This document shows, one piece after another, positions 1 through 5,455 of a stretch of DNA of 5,455 nucleotides. How positions within the stretch are numbered: position 1 is the stretch's first letter; every line of letters begins with the position of its first letter. The stretch spans positions 1-5,455 of the forward strand of contig JANWHV010000113.1 in the NCBI GenBank assembly GCA_025450255.1, in the 5' to 3' direction. Source of the stretch: Chloroflexota bacterium (lineage in GTDB: Bacteria > Chloroflexota > UBA5177 > JANWHV01). The notes beneath the pieces were generated by a model that saw only the letters and a list, made by a program, of their open reading frames with translations, searched no databases and was not told the DNA's origin. The translations under genes were made by a program, and so were the position numbers.

Positions 1-495
1 ATGGCCGGCTTCCGGCGGCCGAATGGCGCGCCGTACGTGATGTTGCCCGACGTGTTCGTGCATCCCCTCGCCAATCCCCGGCCCGCCAGCGGCCAGGTCT
101 TGACGTTCCCAGAAGTGGGCGTGCCGCTGCTGGCCATCGAGGTGTTGAGCGCCACGACCTATCGCCAGGACCTGGACGAGCGGAGCGGCAAAGCCTGGAG
201 TTACGCGGAGGCAGGGGTGGCGGAGTATCTGGTGGTGGACCACGACCGCCAGTACATGGCGGAGCCGGTGCAGGCGTTGCGTCTGATGGACGGACGCTGG
301 GCGCCCTGGCCGCCGGATCCGGTTGGGCGATGGACAAGCGCTCATCTGGGCGTCTCGTTCGCCTTTGACGGGCTCTACCTGCGGGTCTACGACGCGGCGG
401 GGCGTGCCGGACGAGGCGGACGCCATGCTCCGCGATCGCGACCAGCGTCTGGCCGCACGGGACGAGCGTTTGCGGCGCGCCCGCGCCTTGCTTGA
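1..495 (+). CDS. Uma2 family PD-(D/E)XK endonuclease, 5'-partial and frameshifted at its 3' end
   Basis: This frame carries the catalytic half of a Uma2-family nuclease, a restriction-endonuclease-like fold that is abundant in Cyanobacteria, Chloroflexota and Planctomycetes and mostly of unknown biological role. Visible motifs are the PDV acidic site (D17), the second acidic residue in LLAIEVLS (E47), the lysine in SGKAWSYAEAGV (K64) and the following EYLVVD strand. The family normally has roughly 70-80 more residues before the PDV motif, so the ATG at position 1 is probably an internal codon and the gene begins outside the window. After residue 134 (about position 402) this frame turns into an Arg/Gly/Pro-rich stretch ending at 495, whereas the neighbouring frame encodes a typical Uma2 charged tail. 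A one-base insertion in the GGGG run at 399-402 explains this. The family call is confident; whether the frameshift is biological or a sequencing error cannot be told from the sequence. Confidence 0.8.
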   Translation: MAGFRRPNGAPYVMLPDVFVHPLANPRPASGQVLTFPEVGVPLLAIEVLSATTYRQDLDERSGKAWSYAEAGVAEYLVVDHDRQYMAEPVQALRLMDGRWAPWPPDPVGRWTSAHLGVSFAFDGLYLRVYDAAGRAGRGGRHAPRSRPASGRTGRAFAARPRLA

Positions 496-556
496 AGCGG
501 GCGATCTTGAGGCGCTGCGTGACGTGCTGGAGTCGGACGATTCCGAACTCGGCTGA
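403..556 (+). pseudogene. Out-of-frame 3' end of the Uma2 gene (charged coiled-coil tail)
   Basis: In the second plus frame, from about position 403 to the TGA at 554-556, the translation starts PDEADAMLRDRDQRLAARDE and ends DVLESDDSELG. This Arg/Asp/Glu/Leu-rich, probably helical or coiled-coil segment resembles the variable C-terminal tail that follows the nuclease core in many Uma2 proteins. The upstream frame gives LYLRVYDAAG just before the GGGG run at 399-402. Removing one G joins the two as YDAAGVPDEADAML. I therefore read 1-556 as one gene with a +1 frameshift, not two genes. The ATG at 424 in this frame has no convincing ribosome binding site. Confidence 0.65.
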
Positions 557-610
557 CCCGAACTAGCCGCGGCGGGCATCTGGCGCAATGACCTGACCAT
601 AGGCAGATGT

Positions 611-645
611 AGATGGAGCCGGGGGACATCCCCTATCCCCCATCT
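611..645 (+). promoter_or_regulatory. Imperfect inverted repeat in the 5' leader of the kinase gene
   Basis: GGGGGA (621-626) pairs with TCCCCC (636-641) around a 9-nt loop. Outside it, AGATGG (611-616) can alternatively pair with CCATCT (640-645); the two stems share bases 640-641, so they cannot both form completely. The structure lies 34 bp upstream of the kinase start. There is no T-run after it, so a normal intrinsic terminator is unlikely. It could be a leader structure or an operator. No clear -35/-10 promoter pair is visible in the 557-678 gap. Confidence 0.3.
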
Positions 646-678
646 TGGTGATTGGCGTGAATCTCAGGATGTACCACG

Positions 679-1452
679 ATGGGTGTGATGAACGATCTTG
701 CCCTCAACCACGACGCCAGCCAATCACCTGAGGCGCGCATCGATGCCGTGCCGGAATCGATCATGGAGAACACCGAGTTTTTCTCCCTGCTGTCCCATGA
801 GCTGCGTACGCCGCTGGCCACGATCAAGGGCTTTGCCCAGATCCTGATCGCGCATTGGGACGAGATACCGGAGGAGCGGCGCCGCCGGCACGTGGAGCAG
901 ATCCTGCGCTCGACCGTGCGCCTGGAACGCCTGGTCGGCGATCTCTCACTCTCGTCGCGCCTGGTGGATGGCGTTTCGCTGCAGCAGGGTGATATCGAGG
1001 CAGGCGATGTGATCGCGCAGGCAATTGACGAGGCACAGGCACTGTACCCCAACCGCCGCTTCCTCGGCGATTCCCTGGCCGCGCCCTCGCGGCTGCGGGC
1101 GGACCGCGATCGCCTGCTGCAGGTATTGGTGAATCTGCTCGATAACGCCGCCAAGTATTCGCCGGCCGCCGAGCCGATTACCGTCCTCTGTCGCTTCGAC
1201 GATCGGCAGGCGCGCATCGAGGTCCATGATGCCGGGACCAGCCTGACCCTCGAGGAGCAGGCGCATCTGTTCACGCGCTATGGGCGGCTAAAGCCGCTCA
1301 AGCAAGAAGGCGGCGCGCTCGCGGGCTCCGGGCTCGGCCTCTATATCTGCAAGGGCCTGGTGGAAGCGATGGGCGGCCACATCGGTATTGAAACCGGCGA
1401 TAGCGGTTCCGGCAATACATTCTGGTTCACGCTGCCCCGCGCCTCTGATTGA
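679..1452 (+). CDS. Soluble sensor-less histidine kinase (HisKA + HATPase_c)
   Basis: A cytoplasmic two-component histidine kinase that would autophosphorylate a histidine and pass the phosphate to a response regulator aspartate. The H box reads FFSLLSHELRTPLATIKGF with H40 as phospho-acceptor, and the HisKA dimerisation helices cover about residues 30-95. HATPase_c covers about 135-254: N box LLQVLVNLLDNAAKYSP (N152, N156), G1 box HDAGTSL (D184, G186), and G2 box GSGLGLYICKGLVEAMGGHI. The G1 box usually reads DxGxG; the second glycine is replaced by serine (S188). Only about 30 residues precede the H box, with no transmembrane, PAS, GAF or receiver domain, so the input must come from a partner or from the short N-terminus. 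The ATG at 679 is preferred because an AGGA at 666-669 lies 9 nt upstream; an in-frame ATG at 688 is the alternative. No response regulator lies in the window. The YfhO-like gene follows after 31 bp on the same strand. Confidence 0.94.
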   Translation: MGVMNDLALNHDASQSPEARIDAVPESIMENTEFFSLLSHELRTPLATIKGFAQILIAHWDEIPEERRRRHVEQILRSTVRLERLVGDLSLSSRLVDGVSLQQGDIEAGDVIAQAIDEAQALYPNRRFLGDSLAAPSRLRADRDRLLQVLVNLLDNAAKYSPAAEPITVLCRFDDRQARIEVHDAGTSLTLEEQAHLFTRYGRLKPLKQEGGALAGSGLGLYICKGLVEAMGGHIGIETGDSGSGNTFWFTLPRASD

Positions 1453-1455
1453 CAC

Positions 1456-1474
1456 GTAGGGCGCGCGGCCCTAC
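1456..1474 (+). repeat. Perfect 7-bp hairpin between the kinase and the YfhO-like gene
   Basis: GTAGGGC (1456-1462) and GCCCTAC (1468-1474) are exact reverse complements separated by a GCGCG loop. The hairpin starts 3 bases after the kinase stop codon and ends 9 bases before the GTG start of the next gene. The bases after it (CATTGCTGCG) lack a U-tract, so it is not a canonical Rho-independent terminator. It could be a partial terminator, an RNA stability element that sets different expression of the two genes, or one copy of a dispersed palindromic repeat. Confidence 0.55.
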
Positions 1475-1483
1475 CATTGCTGC

Positions 1484-4084
1484 GTGTTCCACTCGTGGCC
1501 CTCGGGCCCTTCCAGCCTTCGTGCCCGGCTGGCCCCGCGTGCCGGCGCAGCGTGGTGGCCGCCGCTCCTTCTCTTGATCCTCCCGATCCTGCTGTTCCAT
1601 CGGGGCCTGGGCACGGGGACGCCGCCATTTGGCGGCGATATCGTGAGCCTCAACTATCCGTTGCTGGTCTTTCTCAAACGCCAGCTTGCGCAGGGACTGC
1701 TCCCGCTCTGGAATAACCAGGCCGGCGGCGGATACCCATTGGTGCCGTTCAGCGGGCTCATCGCCTACCCTCCGATCTGGCCGCTCCACTGGATGGATAC
1801 CCGCGACGCTATCACGGTGCTGGATATGGCGCACCTGGCGATCGCCGGTCTTGGCGCCTATACGCTGGCGGGCGTCACCGGCGCCAGCCGCGTTGGCCGC
1901 GTGATTGGCGCCCTGGCGTTCATGCTCTCCGGATTCATAATCGGCCATCTCTACGCGGGGCACCTGCTGGAGCTGGGGGTGATCGCCTGGATGCCCTGGG
2001 TCTACTTCGCCGCGCACCGACTGCTGGAGCGGCCCGGCCTTCACGCCGCCCTGTGGCTGGGCTTGTTCGCCGGGTTGCAGTTGCTGGCTAACGGCCTCGG
2101 CTTCCTGGTGTTCACCATCTATCCGGTCGGCGTTTTGCTGGCCATTGGCCTTGTCGTCCGTGCCCGCGCCGATGGTCGGGATGCGGCGCGGCTGCTGGGC
2201 TTCATCGCCGTAAGCGGCGCCGTAGCGCTGGGCCTGGCGGCGGTGATCGTGCTGCCCTTCGTACAGTCGCTGGGCTGGAGCATACGCGCCGGTGGGCTCG
2301 ATTTCACGGGCGCCAGCAAGATTTCGCTGCTGCCCGCCGCGCTGCTGATGGCTTTCTCGCCGGACGCGGTAGGTACCGGCCCGGATAACACCTATTGGCT
2401 CGACCAGTTCAGCCTCCATTACGGCTACTGGCATGAGTTCGCGCTCTATGTCGGTCTGTTGCCCTTGCTGGCCGCCGGCGCCGCCTGCCTGTACCGCCGA
2501 GGCGTTCCACAGGCGCGTTTCTACGCCTGGCTGGCGGCGGTTGGGCTGGTGCTGGCCTTCGGCAAGTACACCCCCATCTATGGCGTGCTTTTCCACCTGC
2601 CCGGCTTGAGCCTGGTACGGGTGCCGGCCCGCTGGCTGCTGGTCTGCATGCTTGGCATGGCGGTGCTGACCGGTCCCGGCGTCGACTGGCTCCTGGCGCA
2701 ACGATCGGGCGCCCGAAACCTCTGGCGATCGCTTCGCGTCCCGCTTCTCGGCGCCGCCGCGCTGATCGCGGTGCTGGTTATTGGCTTGCAGGTGGAGTAC
2801 ATGCGGCAAGGTCACATCGACCTGCAGCCGAAATTCTTTGATACCGTGCTGCCCGCCGCCGGCCGCTTCCTGTTGTTTGGCGGCTTCCTGGTCCTGCTGC
2901 TCTCGTGTCATGCCGAGCGGCTGATCCGGCCCGAGGCGACGGCTGCTTTCTTGCTTGCGTTCACGCTGCTCGATCTGTGGGTCGCCGATACCGGCTCTAT
3001 CTTGTTCCTGGACCCGTCGTCCTATTACCAGCCCACGACAGTGAGTACGCTGCTCCGCCCGGATGCCGACACCTATCGCGTGCTCACGATCAACGATCGA
3101 GCGATGCCCTACAGGCAGGGGATGGTCAGCGGCGATATCTATGACGCCGAGGATTTCGCGCCCGTCACCCTCCGCCCGTTCTATACGGTCACCCACCCGC
3201 AGAGCCTGGACAAGCACTTCCAGATCTCAAACGCCGACGCCCGCGACCTGATCACCTGTTACGACCAGCGCTTCGCCACGTTGCTCGGGATTAGCGAAGT
3301 AGTGACCGCCGCGCCATTCAGCAGCCGGCGGTTCTGCCTGCCCGGCACGGGCGATCCGCAACTGACGCTTCGCTCGGCGGTGGTGGCCGAGCGCTGGGTC
3401 CTGCCCAACGGCACAAGCTGGAACCCCACCTGGTTCCAGGGCATAGCCTATATATATAGGAATACATCGGCCCTGCCGCGCGCCTTTCTGGTGCCCGCGA
3501 GCGGCGCCGTGGCCACCCCCTCGGCGAGCGCGCAGTTGCACGCGGTGCTGAAGCCGGGCTTCGACGGCGCGCACCGCGTACTCTACGATCCCCAGGGCAG
3601 CGGCGCCCCGCCTGGCCTCGGCGCCGCGCAGAGCTTCTGGGCCACGCTGCTCCGGCCGGCGGCGGCCGCCTTTCCCGCCGACCTGGGGCCGGGGCAGGCG
3701 CGCGTGGTGTCCGATACAGGCAATAGCGTGCAAGTGGCCGTGAATGCCGCGGCGCCCTCGTATCTGGTCCTGGACGATACCTACTACCCAGGCTGGCAAC
3801 TGTGGATAGACGGCAAGCCGGCCGAGATCCATCAGGCCGACTACGTGTTGCGTGCCGCCGGCGTGCCCGCCGGACGGCACATGCTGGTGTTCACCTATGC
3901 GCCGCTCTCCTATTTGGCGGGCCTGCTGCTTTCAGCCGGCACGGCCGTGCTGGTGGCGCTGGGACTGGCATGGCCTTTCGCGCGGCGACTTCGCCGGGCG
4001 ACGGCCGTCGCGCCGGTTTCGCCGGCAGTATCCGCGGACACGGCGGCCTTGGCCGCGACTCCTACCGGTAGCGCGGCCTCCTGA
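1484..4084 (+). CDS. YfhO-family / GT-C-like polytopic membrane protein
   Basis: An 866-aa integral membrane protein resembling the YfhO family of GT-C-fold proteins. Bacillus subtilis YfhO is implicated in adding sugars to lipoteichoic acid outside the membrane; the substrate here is unknown. After a first membrane segment (about 25-42) comes an outward loop with GGDIVSLNYP (D52, a plausible catalytic acid by analogy with GT-C enzymes) and LPLWNNQAGGGYP (73-85). About a dozen hydrophobic segments follow to about 505, with VRVPARW near 378-384, a motif typical of the family. A large extracytoplasmic domain (about 506-805) ends in DDTYYPGWQLWIDGK (764-778) and AGRHMLVFTYAPLSYLAGL, the usual YfhO ending, then a last membrane helix and a low-complexity Ala/Ser/Thr tail. 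The GTG at 1484 is the first start codon after an in-frame TAG at 1457-1459; no good Shine-Dalgarno precedes it, so translation may depend on the kinase gene upstream. GGCC-CTCG-GGCC (1497-1508) could form a small hairpin just inside the start. The last 175 bp overlap nfo on the other strand. Confidence 0.85.
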   Translation: MFHSWPSGPSSLRARLAPRAGAAWWPPLLLLILPILLFHRGLGTGTPPFGGDIVSLNYPLLVFLKRQLAQGLLPLWNNQAGGGYPLVPFSGLIAYPPIWPLHWMDTRDAITVLDMAHLAIAGLGAYTLAGVTGASRVGRVIGALAFMLSGFIIGHLYAGHLLELGVIAWMPWVYFAAHRLLERPGLHAALWLGLFAGLQLLANGLGFLVFTIYPVGVLLAIGLVVRARADGRDAARLLGFIAVSGAVALGLAAVIVLPFVQSLGWSIRAGGLDFTGASKISLLPAALLMAFSPDAVGTGPDNTYWLDQFSLHYGYWHEFALYVGLLPLLAAGAACLYRRGVPQARFYAWLAAVGLVLAFGKYTPIYGVLFHLPGLSLVRVPARWLLVCMLGMAVLTGPGVDWLLAQRSGARNLWRSLRVPLLGAAALIAVLVIGLQVEYMRQGHIDLQPKFFDTVLPAAGRFLLFGGFLVLLLSCHAERLIRPEATAAFLLAFTLLDLWVADTGSILFLDPSSYYQPTTVSTLLRPDADTYRVLTINDRAMPYRQGMVSGDIYDAEDFAPVTLRPFYTVTHPQSLDKHFQISNADARDLITCYDQRFATLLGISEVVTAAPFSSRRFCLPGTGDPQLTLRSAVVAERWVLPNGTSWNPTWFQGIAYIYRNTSALPRAFLVPASGAVATPSASAQLHAVLKPGFDGAHRVLYDPQGSGAPPGLGAAQSFWATLLRPAAAAFPADLGPGQARVVSDTGNSVQVAVNAAAPSYLVLDDTYYPGWQLWIDGKPAEIHQADYVLRAAGVPAGRHMLVFTYAPLSYLAGLLLSAGTAVLVALGLAWPFARRLRRATAVAPVSPAVSADTAALAATPTGSAAS
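3447..3460 (+). repeat. AT-rich 14-bp perfect palindrome inside the YfhO-like gene
   Basis: CCTATATATATAGG is its own reverse complement. It stands out as an AT island in otherwise GC-rich coding sequence and uses ATA and AGG codons (reading A-Y-I-Y-R-N), which are unusual for this base composition. It may be chance, or a protein-binding or easily melted site. Confidence 0.5.
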
Positions 4085-4992
4085 TAGGCGCGGGCGCCCT
4101 CGGCGTCGCCGGCGCAGAGCAGGGCGGCGGTACGGATGCGAATAATCTCCTGTTCCGCCCCTTCGTCCGGCGTTTCCAGAATGGCGGGGATACCGGCCAA
4201 ACCCGGGTGTGTAAGCCAGGCGGCAAGCCCCTCGTAGCCGATATGGCCCTGGCCCAGGTAGGTGTGCTGGTCGCGGTGGCTGCCCAGGGGGACGGGAGAG
4301 TCGTTGACGTGCAGCACGCGCACGTGGCGAAGGCCGATGGCCCGATCGATCTCGCTCACCGCGTGGTCCACGCCGGCCGTGGTGGTCAGGTCGTATCCGG
4401 CGCCCCAGAGGTGCGCCGTATCGATGCAGACGCCGATGTTCGGGTGATCGGCAGCGCGGATCAGTCCGCCCAGCGCGTCAAGGCTGGCGCCCATGGAGTT
4501 CCCGGCCCCTACATTGTTCTCCAATAGGAGATAGAGCCAGCCAGGCAAGTCGTCGAGCGCGGTGTGAGCGGCGGCGATCAGGCGCGCCGCGCCCGCCTCC
4601 GTCCCTGTTCCCTTGTGGCTGCCGAGGTGCACGGTAATGAACGGCGCCCCCACTTCCACGCCTCGGGTGAGCGCGTTCCGTATCCCTTGCGTGGAGTTGG
4701 CATAGAGATACTGATCCGGGGAGGCCATATTGATCAGATAGGGCGCGTGGATGGTGAGCGGCGCCACCCCCGCGTCGGCCCAGCCGGTCCGCGCCGCCGC
4801 GGCGCGTTCAGGCGAGAGAGGCGCATGATGCCAGCCCTTGGGATTGCCGGGGAAGATCTGGACCGCGGTGCAGCCAAGCTGCTTGGCCACGGCGATCGGC
4901 CCCCTCGCGCCCGATCCTGAACCCAGGTGGCGGCCAAGCGGGCGTGTCGGCGGCGGGATGCGCATGATGGGCACGGCCGTTTTTGCGTGCAT
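3910..4992 (-). CDS. nfo: Endonuclease IV (AP endonuclease, deoxyribonuclease IV) with extended C-terminus
   Basis: A TIM-barrel, tri-zinc AP endonuclease of base excision repair that cleaves DNA 5' to abasic sites in the cytoplasm. All nine expected metal ligands are visible (360-aa numbering): H82 in IHAPYLIN, H122 in TVHLGSH, E158 in LLLENNVGAG, D191 and H194 in CIDTAHLWGAGYD, H228 in LHVNDSP, D241 and H243 in RDQH, and E273 in ILETPDE. The barrel begins around LGRHLGSGSG and VQIFPGNPKGW. I prefer the ATG at 4992 because GGGAGG (5007-5002 on the minus strand) lies 9 nt upstream; the longer start at 5025 and the shorter at 4965 lack such a site. The core ends near residue 303. About 57 further Ala/Ser/Thr/Arg-rich residues, absent from typical proteins of about 280-290 aa, lie wholly antisense to the YfhO-like gene and were probably gained by stop-codon loss. 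A Uma2-family gene ends 103 bp upstream on the same strand. Confidence 0.95.
   Translation of the reverse strand: MHAKTAVPIMRIPPPTRPLGRHLGSGSGARGPIAVAKQLGCTAVQIFPGNPKGWHHAPLSPERAAAARTGWADAGVAPLTIHAPYLINMASPDQYLYANSTQGIRNALTRGVEVGAPFITVHLGSHKGTGTEAGAARLIAAAHTALDDLPGWLYLLLENNVGAGNSMGASLDALGGLIRAADHPNIGVCIDTAHLWGAGYDLTTTAGVDHAVSEIDRAIGLRHVRVLHVNDSPVPLGSHRDQHTYLGQGHIGYEGLAAWLTHPGLAGIPAILETPDEGAEQEIIRIRTAALLCAGDAEGARAYQEAALPVGVAAKAAVSADTAGETGATAVARRSRRAKGHASPSATSTAVPAESSRPAK
4021..4048. repeat. Imperfect palindrome in the convergent coding overlap
   Basis: The core TCCGCGGA (4031-4038) is a perfect palindrome. Pairing continues outward to about 4021/4048 with mismatches at 4030, 4027 and 4024, the third codon positions of the YfhO-like frame, and at 4022. 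Both proteins therefore read AVSADTA across this site, one from each strand. As RNA it could fold on either transcript, but it has no T-tract to mark it as a terminator. Confidence 0.5.
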
Positions 4993-5001
4993 CGCGAGGA
5001 G

Positions 5002-5007
5002 CCTCCC
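5002..5007 (-). promoter_or_regulatory. Shine-Dalgarno site that decides the nfo start
   Basis: On the minus strand, GGGAGG is followed by 9 nt and then the ATG at 4992-4990. The in-frame ATG codons at 5025 and 4965 have no purine-rich site at a suitable distance, so this site favours the 360-aa product. Confidence 0.65.
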
Positions 5008-5044
5008 AAGTACCTGTCGGATCATCTAAAGTGCGGCGGGACGA

Positions 5045-5061
5045 GCACGTGTTCGACGTGC
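5045..5061 (-). terminator. Possible hairpin between the right-hand Uma2 gene and nfo
   Basis: GCACGT (5045-5050) and ACGTGC (5056-5061) form a perfect 6-bp stem with a 5-nt loop (GTTCG on the plus strand). It lies 34 bp after the stop codon of the minus-strand Uma2 gene and 52 bp before the preferred nfo start. No U-tract follows in the minus direction, so a terminator is only one reading; an operator site or RNA leader structure is equally possible. Confidence 0.25.
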
Positions 5062-5095
5062 CTTCAAGGGTTGGATATCGATGTAGGCAGTTGGA

Positions 5096-5455
5096 TCAGG
5101 TGAAGAGATCCGCCACGGGGTACTGGAAACCCGGTAGCACTGCTCCTCCATCCAGCAGATCGCCTTCACCAAGCGTTGCCCGAGGCGCGACGTCTCCCTG
5201 AAGCCACACATCGACCTCACGGCGCGTTGGCCAGACCATCCACAGTAGCTGTACGCCGGCCGCCAGCCAGAGACGTGCTTTCTCGTTCATGCCAGGGCGG
5301 TATTGGCTGGGCGATGCGACCTCCACCACCAGATCAGGGGCCAGACGAGGAGATTCGCTTGAGCCTGTCGCCGGCGTGCGGTCCGCGCGCACGAAAGCAA
5401 TATCCGGCGCGATAATCGTCGTGCCCTCGTCGTCGGTCTGCGTGATATCGAAGCC
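5096..5455 (-). CDS. Uma2 family PD-(D/E)XK endonuclease, 5'-partial at the window edge
   Basis: The C-terminal 119 residues of a second Uma2-family nuclease. The frame is open to the window end, so the gene starts beyond position 5455; a GTG at 5392 is internal because conserved sequence (IIAPDIAFVR) precedes it. Motifs, counted from the first visible codon: APDIAFV with acidic residue D18, DLVVEVASPS with E45, NEKARLWLAAGV with K59, then the strand LLWMVWPTRREVDVW and the usual ending GDLLDGGAVLPGFQYPVADLF. This is the expected Uma2 order of D, E, K and terminal strands, with no charged coiled-coil tail. The family is widespread and often multicopy; the cellular function is not established. 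The protein differs clearly from the Uma2 protein at the left edge, so the two are not recent duplicates. It reads in the same direction as nfo, which follows it. Confidence 0.85.
   Translation of the reverse strand, partial: GFDITQTDDEGTTIIAPDIAFVRADRTPATGSSESPRLAPDLVVEVASPSQYRPGMNEKARLWLAAGVQLLWMVWPTRREVDVWLQGDVAPRATLGEGDLLDGGAVLPGFQYPVADLFT

Noticed and set aside
557..678. Possible sigma-70 promoter upstream of the kinase
   Set aside because: ATGACC and TAGATG-like hexamers can be picked out, but neither matches well nor has convincing spacing, so no promoter is called.
633..1274. A 213-codon minus-strand open frame over the kinase
   Set aside because: Its Ser/Arg-rich translation has no domain, while the plus strand carries intact H, N and G2 boxes.
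1427..3217. A 596-codon open frame on the minus strand opposite the YfhO-like gene
   Set aside because: Its product is Gln/Arg/Gly/Glu-rich with no recognisable domain, and it lies opposite a well-supported membrane protein and the end of the kinase gene. Long antisense frames are common in GC-rich DNA.
3227..3880. A 217-codon minus-strand open frame
   Set aside because: It is antisense to the conserved C-terminal domain of the YfhO-like protein, with low-complexity Gly/Arg/Ala content and no motif.
4564..4920. A 118-codon plus-strand open frame opposite nfo
   Set aside because: It is antisense to metal-ligand motifs of endonuclease IV, and its own translation matches nothing I recognise.
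5010..5040. TTTAGA near 5030 as a -10 box for nfo
   Set aside because: No -35 element lies at acceptable spacing on the minus strand; the best candidates are about 20 or 31 bases away.
1..5455. CRISPR array, tRNA, rRNA, insertion sequence or attachment site
   Set aside because: No regularly spaced repeats, cloverleaf sequence, transposase motif or terminal inverted repeats were seen; coding genes fill nearly all the window.

Overview
This is a GC-rich (about 65% by eye), gene-dense bacterial window with five protein-coding loci and no RNA gene, insertion sequence or CRISPR array that I can recognise. Uma2-type nucleases at both edges, one with a charged Arg/Asp/Glu-rich tail, together with a YfhO-type membrane protein and a short cytoplasmic histidine kinase, fit Chloroflexota or a similar GC-rich environmental phylum. 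That placement is an inference from gene content and was not tested by any search.

Layout, left to right. (1) Positions 1-556, plus strand: the 3' part of a Uma2-family PD-(D/E)XK nuclease gene. It is cut by the window edge and apparently frameshifted at a GGGG run (399-402), so its conserved charged tail lies in a different frame. (2) 679-1452, plus: a 257-aa soluble histidine kinase with HisKA and HATPase_c domains, no sensor or membrane domain, and an altered G1 box. (3) 1484-4084, plus: an 866-aa polytopic YfhO/GT-C-like membrane protein, 31 bp behind the kinase. A perfect 7-bp hairpin (1456-1474) lies in the gap. (4) 3910-4992, minus: endonuclease IV (Nfo) with all nine metal ligands. 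Its extra C-terminal tail is read antisense to the last 175 bp of the YfhO-like gene. (5) 5096-5455, minus: a second Uma2-family gene running off the right edge, upstream of nfo on the same strand.

The kinase and YfhO-like genes could be co-transcribed, with the kinase responding to or controlling an envelope glycosylation step, but no response regulator or sugar-pathway gene is present to support this. Nfo is a base-excision-repair enzyme and probably unrelated to its neighbours.

I found no convincing undescribed multi-gene system. The most unusual points are the convergent 175-bp coding overlap, in which both proteins carry the same AVSADTA peptide encoded from opposite strands of one imperfect palindrome; the frameshifted Uma2 gene; and the G1-box change in the kinase.
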